From an uncultured bacterium (GTDB taxonomy: Bacteria > Myxococcota_A > Polyangia > Polyangiales > Houyiibacteriaceae), in contig CALJYC010000127.1 in the NCBI GenBank assembly GCA_937984275.1, forward strand, positions 1 through 36,916: a stretch of DNA of 36,916 bases, in the 5' to 3' direction. This document shows, piece by piece, positions 1 to 6,935 of this stretch. The notes beneath the pieces are model-generated. The model searched no databases and had not been told where the DNA came from. It was given only the letters and a program-made list of their open reading frames with translations. The position numbers were made by a program, and so were the translations under genes. Position 1 is the first letter of the stretch. The number at the start of each line of letters is the position of its first letter.

Positions 1-17
1 GCTGCGATTCTGGGGGG

Positions 18-923
18 TTAGGGGGGTGGAGAGTGTCCCTGGTCGTATAGGTGGAGGATGCCGGCGGCTATGCTTTTTAGGAGGGACATGGCCATGGTGA
101 AGTGGTCTTCTAGGACTTCGAGGAGAAACTCCTGATCGATGCGGAAGGCGACTAGGTCTTCGGCGACTTCGGCTCGGAACCAGCGCCGTTCGTCGGCCAT
201 GGCATCGATGGCGCCTACAGAGTCGCTTGGGCCCAACTGGAAGTGTTGATCTGGATCGGTCGCTCGGCAGTCCACGACGCCGCGGAGCGGGAGAAGGAAG
301 TATGTGCTCCGATCGCCGACGTTCCAGAGGACTTCGCCTTTGGGAAGATGGACCTCTTGCACGTCGCGCGCGAGGTCAGCGATCGCGTCGATCTCGCTGT
401 CGCCGAACGAAAATGTCTTCCGAAGGAATGCCATTCGCTCGACGAGATCAAAAGGTCGATTGGGAAACACAAACGGTTCAGACACGGGACCGAAGCCGGC
501 GCTTTGTCCAAGCTTGCGTCGTGATTCGAGCACCTCGCGGCTGGTTCCTCGGAGCACGCGCTTGAGCAGCACGAAATGGTCTTCGAAGATCTCTTGCGAA
601 TCTTCGACCGCGATCGCGAGTGTGACCATGTCTTCGAGCGCGATGCAGTCGTAACCCAGCTCTTCACCTGCGAGCGCGCTCACCCCGCCTACCACGCTGC
701 GTGAGCCCAAGCGGCGCACCGCCCTGCCATTGCGGATGATCTCACATTCGCCGCTCACTACGTATTGAATCTCGAGTGCAGGGACTCCGCTTCGGTAGAG
801 GTATTCGCCCTTTGGAAAGGATCGTTCGCGCGTGTTCGCCGCGATGACTTGGGCGACTTCCGGCGGCACCTCGGCGAGCCCCGGCATCGTTCGCAGGAAC
901 AAAAAGCGCTGGAATCGATCCAT
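18..923 (-). CDS. Protein with two cyclic-nucleotide-binding-like (cNMP/Crp-fold) domains
   Basis: The product is 301 residues with two tandem beta-barrel modules of the cNMP-binding type (about residues 15-115 and 175-275). Each begins with a 'PKGE-(Y/V)L' strand typical of the family and ends in an alpha-helical segment. There is no C-terminal DNA-binding helix-turn-helix, so this is not a Crp-type transcription factor. The phosphate-binding cassette is degenerate: repeat 1 lacks the usual Arg after the Gly-Glu, and repeat 2 keeps an Arg-Ala but no clear Gly-Glu. Cyclic nucleotide binding is therefore doubtful. The frame is open upstream to 989 and would overlap the preceding gene. I chose the ATG at 923 because it falls 22 bases after the upstream stop and just before the conserved fold. 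It follows the HEAT-repeat transporter on the same strand, so it is probably a regulatory partner. Related systems can carry both modules in one chain (from memory, not checked). Confidence 0.8.
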   Translation of the reverse strand: MDRFQRFLFLRTMPGLAEVPPEVAQVIAANTRERSFPKGEYLYRSGVPALEIQYVVSGECEIIRNGRAVRRLGSRSVVGGVSALAGEELGYDCIALEDMVTLAIAVEDSQEIFEDHFVLLKRVLRGTSREVLESRRKLGQSAGFGPVSEPFVFPNRPFDLVERMAFLRKTFSFGDSEIDAIADLARDVQEVHLPKGEVLWNVGDRSTYFLLPLRGVVDCRATDPDQHFQLGPSDSVGAIDAMADERRWFRAEVAEDLVAFRIDQEFLLEVLEDHFTMAMSLLKSIAAGILHLYDQGHSPPP

Positions 924-945
924 TTGCCCGTGTTTTGGAGCATTT

Positions 946-3597
946 TCAGACAAGGCCCTGCACCTCCTGCGCCGCGTCCTGCGCCGCACCTTGGTCGAGC
1001 TCTCTCGTGTGGTGAGTCGCGATCCCCCGTACGACTTCGCTTCGGTCCTGCATCATCTGCGCGACCGCCTCTTCGTGAGACAACTGGCGCACGGTTGCGC
1101 CAAGTGCTGCGGCTGCAACGCGCGCACGTCGCGCCGGCGGTTCGCCGTCGTCGATGAGACTCAGCACGGCTTCGCGAAACGAACCGGGCAATGTCGCTTC
1201 CAACACCTCATGGCCTGCGGCTTGCAGCCGCGCGTTGTCACTCGTTACGCCGCGCCAAACCAGAGCGAAGTTCTCCTCAGGATACCTGAGGCCCATCAGT
1301 CCGAACGCGCGCTCGAGGGCTGCGCGCTCTTTGTCTTGGAGCGCCACTCGTAGGAGCTCGGCGTCGGTCGTTTCCGTCGTTCCGTTGCTCTCGATCGCCG
1401 CACGCCAATGAAGAAGCTGGACGACTCGCAGCAAGTTCTCCCTGAGCTGCTCCTGCAGGAGCGCATCGTCGAGGATCATCGACGGTTGCGTTGCCTGCAA
1501 GCGACCGAGTGCCCGCAAGATCTTCAGCCGCACGCCGCCTTCGCGTTCCCTTTCCAAGTGCTGGACTAGAATATCGGCAGCGTCCTGAGACCCGAACAAG
1601 ATGATCGTATGAGGAATGCGCCGGCGTACTTTTCGAGGGGTGGACCGGTCCCCGAGCGCGATATCGAGCGCGGCCAGCGCCTCAGGCCCGATGGCCACCA
1701 CGGCCTTTCGCGCTGCCGCGCGCAGGTCTGAGCTTCCCAAGAGCGGCAATAGGTACGGCAAGTAGCGTGCGTCGGGACTCGCTTCCATGGCCCGCAGCGT
1801 CTCCAGCCGCACCGAGTCGTCGTCGCTCGCGATGAGCTTAATCAGGGTCTCGTGAAAAACGGGGCCACTCTCGTGCCGAATCGCGCGCGCGAGGGACGAT
1901 TGAGTTCGCGGGTTCTGCGAGCTGGTCCACTCGTCGAGGTTTGACGCCGACACGGCGCCGCCGTTGTCTGTTCCATGATTCAGCGACAGGAGCCCTACCA
2001 GTGCCGTCGCCCGAACGATCGAGGCTTCGAGATCGAGTTTTTCTTCCAGGAGCTTTCGGCTTGGAACCACCGCCGTCAGTGCTCGGAGCGCGGCTGCGCG
2101 GATGTCGGGGTCGTCATCCGAGAGCATGCGTTGAGCGACTGGAATGAAGCGGCGGTCGGTTGCTTCGGCGAATGCCTCGAGCGCACGGCTGCGGACTGCG
2201 GTCGACGGATGGTAGAGCACCAGCACTGGGATCAGGTCGGCCTTTGCGTGCCGATCGAAGATATCGATCGCAGCGAGCACCTCCGGATCCTGGTCGCTGT
2301 TCAGCGCGTTGAGCAGAATGTCGAGCGAGTGACGGTCCAACTCCTCGAGCTCGAGCTGGGTGTCGATGGCGCCCTGACGGAGTCGCGCACGAAACTGGTC
2401 GACGTATTGGCGTCGCGTCGACATGATCGCCACGACCCATGCGGCAACGAGGAACACCAACATCACCCCAAGCTGCTGTGTGGTCAGGCCCACGCCGACC
2501 GCCGCGATGATCAGCAATGACGCGACCGCCTGCCCGACGCGGTGGCCGAAGACTTCGATGATGCCCTTGGCCCGCTCGCGCCGCCTACTGTCGAGCGGCA
2601 GATAGAGCACTTCGACCGCGCTGCGGTAGAGGGTGTGGCGCAAGCTACCGTCGACCGCTTTGAGCGCCACGGCAAAGGGCAGGACTGGTCCGAGCGCGAG
2701 GCCGATCGCGCCGCCGAAGATCAGAATCGGCAGTAAGGCAGAGGTTCGGTGGGCGCCAAACGCGCGGAGGAGCCAGCCGGCCCCGACGACCTGAACCAGC
2801 AACGCCACGGTGTTCAGACCGAGATAGAAGCGCGCAAAGAATGGGCCTAGTCCCTCGGTCGGAATGTGGTCCGCGACGGTGCTCTTGAAGACGAAGTCCA
2901 CGACCGTGAGCGCGATCGTTCCCATCAAGACAAGCGTCAGAACCCGCGAAAGGTAGCTATCCCGAAGAAGCCAATCGAGCGAACGTCCCCGCTCGGACGA
3001 AGGCTGATCGGTCGCGGCGTCGCTCGGCATTTTCCATAGAAACGGGGTCGACGACGCGAGTGCTAAAATCACCGTTGCCGCAAGCACGAGCTCGAGTGGC
3101 GACGCGACGCGAAGCAAGCCCTCCGCGAGCAACGACCCCAGGGTGGCGCCTGTCACGCCGCCCGCCGCAATGGCGGGAAAGATGCGTTTCGCCTGGGTCA
3201 CGGTCACCGCGTCGTCCAGCAACAGCCAGAACTCGATGAGGACGACGGTGATTAGGAGACCCGTCCAGACGTAGAAGCCAAACGGCGCCCAGGCGCCCAT
3301 CTCGTCGAGGAGGCCCCAGAAGCCGAGTGTGACCAGGGAGCCAAAGGCGAGCGATGCCGCCAATAGCGTTCTTCGATCACGCACGTGCCGCAGCACGCGT
3401 TCGTGGACCTTGAGCTCCAGGATTGCGAGCAGGGCGATCGCCAAGTAGGCGCGCGGCAGATGGGTCGCCGGCAAACTCGTCAGGAACAGCGTATCCCGCG
3501 CCGTCTCCATGACCGAATGCGCAGTCATGATCGCCAGCAAGCCAACGAAGCCCACGGCAAGGTTCCTGCGATCCTCTCGGCGAATGGAAAAACGCAT
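946..3597 (-). CDS. MFS/ATP-ADP translocase-like membrane protein with C-terminal HEAT repeats
   Basis: The product has 883 residues. The N-terminal ~400 are a polytopic membrane domain with about 10-12 hydrophobic segments. It shows features of the nucleotide transporter (TLC/Npt) branch of the major facilitator fold: an 'ARDTLFL' segment near residue 34 and a 'QAKRIFPAIAAGG' loop near residue 135. Residues ~420-880 are soluble helical pairs with repeated 'D-(P/D)-(D/E)-(V/I)-R-x-x-A' motifs, characteristic of HEAT repeats. The family includes ATP/ADP exchangers of intracellular bacteria and plastids. Free-living bacteria carry HEAT-fused forms whose substrate is unknown, so I do not assign a substrate. 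The downstream cNMP-like gene starts 22 bases after this stop, and the upstream gene (Fpg) ends 73 bases before this start. No convincing ribosome-binding site precedes the ATG at 3597. Confidence 0.8.
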   Translation of the reverse strand: MRFSIRREDRRNLAVGFVGLLAIMTAHSVMETARDTLFLTSLPATHLPRAYLAIALLAILELKVHERVLRHVRDRRTLLAASLAFGSLVTLGFWGLLDEMGAWAPFGFYVWTGLLITVVLIEFWLLLDDAVTVTQAKRIFPAIAAGGVTGATLGSLLAEGLLRVASPLELVLAATVILALASSTPFLWKMPSDAATDQPSSERGRSLDWLLRDSYLSRVLTLVLMGTIALTVVDFVFKSTVADHIPTEGLGPFFARFYLGLNTVALLVQVVGAGWLLRAFGAHRTSALLPILIFGGAIGLALGPVLPFAVALKAVDGSLRHTLYRSAVEVLYLPLDSRRRERAKGIIEVFGHRVGQAVASLLIIAAVGVGLTTQQLGVMLVFLVAAWVVAIMSTRRQYVDQFRARLRQGAIDTQLELEELDRHSLDILLNALNSDQDPEVLAAIDIFDRHAKADLIPVLVLYHPSTAVRSRALEAFAEATDRRFIPVAQRMLSDDDPDIRAAALRALTAVVPSRKLLEEKLDLEASIVRATALVGLLSLNHGTDNGGAVSASNLDEWTSSQNPRTQSSLARAIRHESGPVFHETLIKLIASDDDSVRLETLRAMEASPDARYLPYLLPLLGSSDLRAAARKAVVAIGPEALAALDIALGDRSTPRKVRRRIPHTIILFGSQDAADILVQHLEREREGGVRLKILRALGRLQATQPSMILDDALLQEQLRENLLRVVQLLHWRAAIESNGTTETTDAELLRVALQDKERAALERAFGLMGLRYPEENFALVWRGVTSDNARLQAAGHEVLEATLPGSFREAVLSLIDDGEPPARRARVAAAALGATVRQLSHEEAVAQMMQDRSEVVRGIATHHTRELDQGAAQDAAQEVQGLV

Positions 3598-3611
3598 GTG
3601 TCAGACGCAAC

Positions 3612-3630
3612 GTACCGTCAAAACCGGTAC
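3612..3630. repeat. Short perfect inverted repeat in the fpg-transporter gap
   Basis: GTACCG and CGGTAC (6-bp arms) flank a 7-base loop within the 73-bp gap between the glycosylase stop and the transporter start. Read on the minus strand it lies 15-33 bases upstream of the transporter ATG. No T-run follows, so it does not look like an intrinsic terminator. It could be an operator or mRNA hairpin, or chance. Confidence 0.35.
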
Positions 3631-3670
3631 AAGCACATTTCTAGTGCGCACGAAGCTTCCTACAAGCCAG

Positions 3671-4570
3671 CTAGCTGCGGCGCAGGGACTCGAGCTCTTC
3701 GAGGGACCGTGGCCAGTCCCCCTTGAGCAACCTCGAAAGCGCGCGATCGGCAAGAAGCTTTCCGCCTGTTTGGCACGTCGCACAGTAGTTCGTTTCGCGA
3801 TCGGTGAAAACGATTCGTTGGATGGGATCCCCGCACTCCGGGCATGGTTCACCATATTTGCCGTGTGCTGCCATCTCCGGCCGAAATGCGGTCACCTTTT
3901 CGGGAAAATCATCGCCGTGTTGCTCGAGCAATCGCGCCACCCATTCCGACAGCACCGCCTGGGTTGCGTCGTGCAGACGCCGAATCTGTTCCTCAGTCAG
4001 CCGCTGAGTCCAAATCAACGGGGAGAGCTGTGCGCGGGGGAGGATTTCGTCGGAATACGCATTTCCGATCCCGCTGAAGATCCGTGGATCGGTCAGTGCG
4101 CGCTTCACCGTGTGGTTCCGCTCGACCAGCGCGTCTCGAAAGCTGACGCCCCCGATCTCCAAGGGTTCAATTCCCCCGGGGTCGTGTTCGAGCAGCGCGT
4201 TCTGCCCGCGGCACACGTGGAGCGCGGCACGTTTCTTCTTGCTTGCTTCGGTTAGCAGTAGCGTCCCGTTCTCGAAGTCGAACGCCCCGAGGCCCAGTCG
4301 GCCGGGGATCTTGTGCCCCTGTGACTTCCATCGGAGCCGGCCGGCGATCATCAGATGCAACACGATGTACAGGTCGTCTTCCAGGACGAAGACGACCCGT
4401 TTGCCGAGCCGGCGCACGTCGAGCACCCGCTTCCCCTCCACCGCGTCGATCGATGGCTCCACACTCCTCAGAACGAATGGCGACGCGAGGCGCACGCGCT
4501 CGAGCACGTTGTCGACCACGCGTGAGCGCAGCGCATGACGGTACAGCTCGATGTCGGGGAGCTCGGGCAT
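3671..4570 (-). CDS. mutM: Formamidopyrimidine-DNA glycosylase (Fpg/Nei family)
   Basis: A base-excision repair enzyme of the Fpg/Nei family that removes oxidised bases such as 8-oxoguanine and cleaves the abasic strand. The N-terminal catalytic Pro2 and Glu3 are present in 'PELPD' (canonical Fpg has PELPE). Lys57 sits in the expected beta-hairpin ('LGKR'). The H2TH region contains 'GIGNAYSDEIL'. The C-terminal zinc finger is complete: Cys243, Cys246, Cys263 and Cys266 in a C-x2-C-x16-C-x2-C pattern, with the DNA-contacting Arg in 'TDRETNYC'. The protein is 299 residues, longer than the usual ~270, and carries about 30 residues after the finger. Fpg is more likely than Nei, but the PELPD variant leaves substrate preference open. 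It starts 2 bases after the upstream permease stop, so it is probably co-transcribed with the ABC permeases. Confidence 0.88.
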   Translation of the reverse strand: MPELPDIELYRHALRSRVVDNVLERVRLASPFVLRSVEPSIDAVEGKRVLDVRRLGKRVVFVLEDDLYIVLHLMIAGRLRWKSQGHKIPGRLGLGAFDFENGTLLLTEASKKKRAALHVCRGQNALLEHDPGGIEPLEIGGVSFRDALVERNHTVKRALTDPRIFSGIGNAYSDEILPRAQLSPLIWTQRLTEEQIRRLHDATQAVLSEWVARLLEQHGDDFPEKVTAFRPEMAAHGKYGEPCPECGDPIQRIVFTDRETNYCATCQTGGKLLADRALSRLLKGDWPRSLEELESLRRS

Positions 4571-4572
4571 GG

Positions 4573-5391
4573 CTATCGGAGGTGGGGGTCGAGCCTGTCT
4601 CGCAACCAGTCGCCCGTCAGATTGAAGCCCAGCACGGTCAGCGCGATCGCGCCGCCCGAGAACAGGGCGACGTGCGGGAAGCGCAGCAGTACGCTCGTGC
4701 CTTGATCGAGGAGGGCGCCCCAGGACACTGCTTTTCCGGGTCCAAGTCCGAGGAACGACAACGTCGATTCCGCCAGGATCACCACGCCCAATCCGGTCGT
4801 CGCCTGAATGACGAGTGGCCCGAGCAGGTTGGGAATCACGTGCCGGCTTAGCACCTCGTGTGTTGGTACCCCGAGCGCGCGCGCCGCTTCGACGAACTCA
4901 CGCTCTCTCAACGTCAGCGTTTCGGCGCGTGCCAGGCGTGCGTACAGCACCCATCCGTTGATCGCGAGCGCGACAATCAAGTGCATGAGACCCGGCCTAG
5001 CAACGAGGGCGAGAACAGCGATATTCAGCACGATCGCCGGAAAAGCTTGTACCAGGTCGGCGATCCCGGTGACCACGTGGTCGGTGAGCCTCCCGGCGTA
5101 CCCCGCCCACGTACCGACTAAGGTGCCAAATACGACCGACACCCCAACAACGACGATTCCCACGATCGCGGCGAGCCGCGCGCCATGCAGCAAGGCGCTC
5201 AGGATGTCGATCCCGTTGTCCCCGGTGCCGAGCAAATGCGTCCAGGAGGGGGGTTCGTACTCGTGCAAGAGGTCGATCACGAGTGGATCGTAGGGCGCAA
5301 TCCACGGACCGATGACCCCCAACACGAAGAAGCCGATCACGATCACCAAGCCGATCGGGGTCTTCCGAAGGCGGGCGCGGACCCGCTTCAC
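4573..5391 (-). CDS. ABC transporter permease, DppC/OppC type
   Basis: The 272-residue inner-membrane permease has an N-terminal helix followed by 'WIAPYDP' and 'HLLGTGDNGIDILS', the hallmark of the second permease of dipeptide/oligopeptide/nickel importers. The cytoplasmic ABC-coupling motif is 'EFVEAARALG..' with '..RHVIPN'. About six membrane segments are visible. The open frame extends far upstream of the true start as an antisense-like overlap with the other permease. I chose the GTG at 5391 because it forms a GTGA overlap with the DppB stop and leads into the conserved 'RLRKTP' start; a GAGG-like ribosome site precedes it. It functions with the upstream DppB homologue. No ATPase or substrate-binding protein is nearby, so the substrate cannot be named. 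Confidence 0.88.
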   Translation of the reverse strand: MKRVRARLRKTPIGLVIVIGFFVLGVIGPWIAPYDPLVIDLLHEYEPPSWTHLLGTGDNGIDILSALLHGARLAAIVGIVVVGVSVVFGTLVGTWAGYAGRLTDHVVTGIADLVQAFPAIVLNIAVLALVARPGLMHLIVALAINGWVLYARLARAETLTLREREFVEAARALGVPTHEVLSRHVIPNLLGPLVIQATTGLGVVILAESTLSFLGLGPGKAVSWGALLDQGTSVLLRFPHVALFSGGAIALTVLGFNLTGDWLRDRLDPHLR

Positions 5392-6341
5392 GACAGCCTC
5401 ACCCTCGGATCCACCACTCCGTACGCCAAGTCCACCGCGAGGTTCACGACGACGTAGATCACCGCGATGATGAGCACGCACCCCTGAACCACCGGGATGT
5501 CGCGGGCGAAGAACGCGTCGAGAAACAGCGTTCCGAGCCCGGGTCGCTCGAAGATTTTCTCTGTGACCACCGTGCCAGAGAGTAGTGCACCGAGCTGAGC
5601 AGCGCCGATCGTCATGACAGGGAGCAACGCGTTTCGAAGCGCGTGCCGGAGCAGCAGCGGCACCGAGGGAACTCCCCGGGCTCGCGCCGCGGTGATGTAC
5701 TGCTGGGCGAGCACCTCGATCATCGCTGCGCGGGTTTGCCGGGTCAGTATGGCCGCGAGCGCAGTCCCGATCGTGATCGCAGGCAGGATCAACGCCTCGG
5801 GACCGGCGAGGTCGTCGCCCGGCAAGGGCAGCCAACCAAGTTTCACCCCGAACGCGAGGATCAGTAGAGGGCCGAGCCAGATGTTTGGGATCGCCAAGCC
5901 CGCCACGGCCATCGTCGATGCGATTTTGTCCCAACCCCCGCCTGCCTTAGCTGCGGCGATAGCGCCCAGCGGAATCGCCACGAACCATGCGACGAGCAAC
6001 GCGGCGAGAGCGAGCACGATCGTGTACGGCAACACGTCGCGCATCATCGACCACACCGATCGATCGGGCTGCCGGAACGAGGTGCCCATGCTGCCGTCGG
6101 CCATGTCACCGAGGAACGACAGGTACTGCTCTGCGACGGGCTGGTCGAGGTTGAGCGCCCGTCGAAGCTCGGCTTTCTCTTCGGGACCCGCTTGATCGCC
6201 GAGGATCGCCTCCACCGGGTCGCCCGGGATCAGGCGCACGAGCAAGAAAACGATCGTCACCAGACCGACGACGGTCAGCAGTGCCCGCGAGAGGCGACTC
6301 ACTAGATACCGCAAGAGGCCCGGAGACATCATTCGGGCCAT
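5388..6341 (-). CDS. ABC transporter permease, DppB/OppB type
   Basis: The 317-residue permease has the signature start 'RYLVSRL' and the following 'VFLLVRLIPGDPVEAILG'. The DppB-type linker is 'LNLDQPVAEQYLSFLGDMADG'. The coupling loop contains 'QYITAARARGVP' and '..RHALRNALLPVMT', and the C-terminus is 'VDPRVRLS'. It forms the membrane channel together with the DppC homologue, whose start overlaps this stop by 4 bases. Three in-frame ATGs lie close together at 6341, 6332 and 6329. I used the first, and the true start could be up to 12 bases later. The lipoprotein gene ends 45 bases upstream on the same strand. The missing ATPase and binding protein must be encoded elsewhere or shared. Confidence 0.9.
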   Translation of the reverse strand: MARMMSPGLLRYLVSRLSRALLTVVGLVTIVFLLVRLIPGDPVEAILGDQAGPEEKAELRRALNLDQPVAEQYLSFLGDMADGSMGTSFRQPDRSVWSMMRDVLPYTIVLALAALLVAWFVAIPLGAIAAAKAGGGWDKIASTMAVAGLAIPNIWLGPLLILAFGVKLGWLPLPGDDLAGPEALILPAITIGTALAAILTRQTRAAMIEVLAQQYITAARARGVPSVPLLLRHALRNALLPVMTIGAAQLGALLSGTVVTEKIFERPGLGTLFLDAFFARDIPVVQGCVLIIAVIYVVVNLAVDLAYGVVDPRVRLS

Positions 6342-6386
6342 ACTACGCTCGATCCGCTCCGGCGTCGGTTTCCCTGCCGGATTGGG

Positions 6387-6851
6387 CTACAGACCCCCGT
6401 CGAGCTCCGCCTGCGTTAGCGCCTCCGGCTGAGGGCTGTCCGGGGACAGGGCCACGCAAATCTTGTCGTCGGCTGTGTCGGCGTCGAGGTCGATGATGCG
6501 TGCGACCCGTTCGTCCGCTGGCAGGTTCGGGTCGTAGTCCCCGCTCATCGTGATCTGACTCGGCAAGACACAGGCGTAGTCGAAGCGGCAGTTGCCGGTG
6601 TCATTGCAGGTCTTCATGCACCAGGTTTCCGCCGTGCGGCTCGGGATGAAGCGCCACTCGACACAGGCCCCCTCGGGACAGGTGTCCGGGTCGCACGAAA
6701 AGACGGTGCAATAGCCGCCTGGCTGGGCCAAATCGCACTGCCGTTCACCGGTCACCGAGCAGTCGGTGGAGCTGCCGCAGCTGTCCCCGATGTGCTGCTT
6801 GCATCCCGTCACGGCAAGGCCGGCCAGCAATAAGATAATCGCGCGTCCCAT
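6387..6851 (-). CDS. Cysteine-rich lipoprotein of unknown function
   Basis: The 154-residue protein begins with a short hydrophobic signal ending in the lipobox VTG-Cys17, so it should be lipidated and exported. The mature part has about 12 further cysteines, mostly within residues 25-94, in short spacings such as C-x4-C and C-x5-C. This suggests a disulfide-bonded compact domain exposed outside the cytoplasm. The C-terminal third is acidic and lacks cysteines until near the end. The frame is open further upstream to 7082, but the ATG at 6851 directly precedes the signal sequence and avoids overlap with the divergent gene. Cys-rich lipoproteins of this style are common in myxobacteria (general knowledge), but I do not recognise a family. 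It could be first in an operon with the permeases 45 bases downstream. Confidence 0.78.
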   Translation of the reverse strand: MGRAIILLLAGLAVTGCKQHIGDSCGSSTDCSVTGERQCDLAQPGGYCTVFSCDPDTCPEGACVEWRFIPSRTAETWCMKTCNDTGNCRFDYACVLPSQITMSGDYDPNLPADERVARIIDLDADTADDKICVALSPDSPQPEALTQAELDGGL

Positions 6852-6935
6852 TGTCAGCGGCGGAGCATACGGGACGCATCGGGCGATCGCCAATCGCTCT
6901 GCGCCAGCGCCAATGAGTGTTAGATTCCTTCCGTA

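Noticed and set aside
5392-5934. N-terminal extension of the DppC-like permease (181 codons)
   Set aside because: It would lie fully inside the DppB-like gene on the same strand in another frame, is Arg-rich, and is unnecessary given the GTGA start at 5391.
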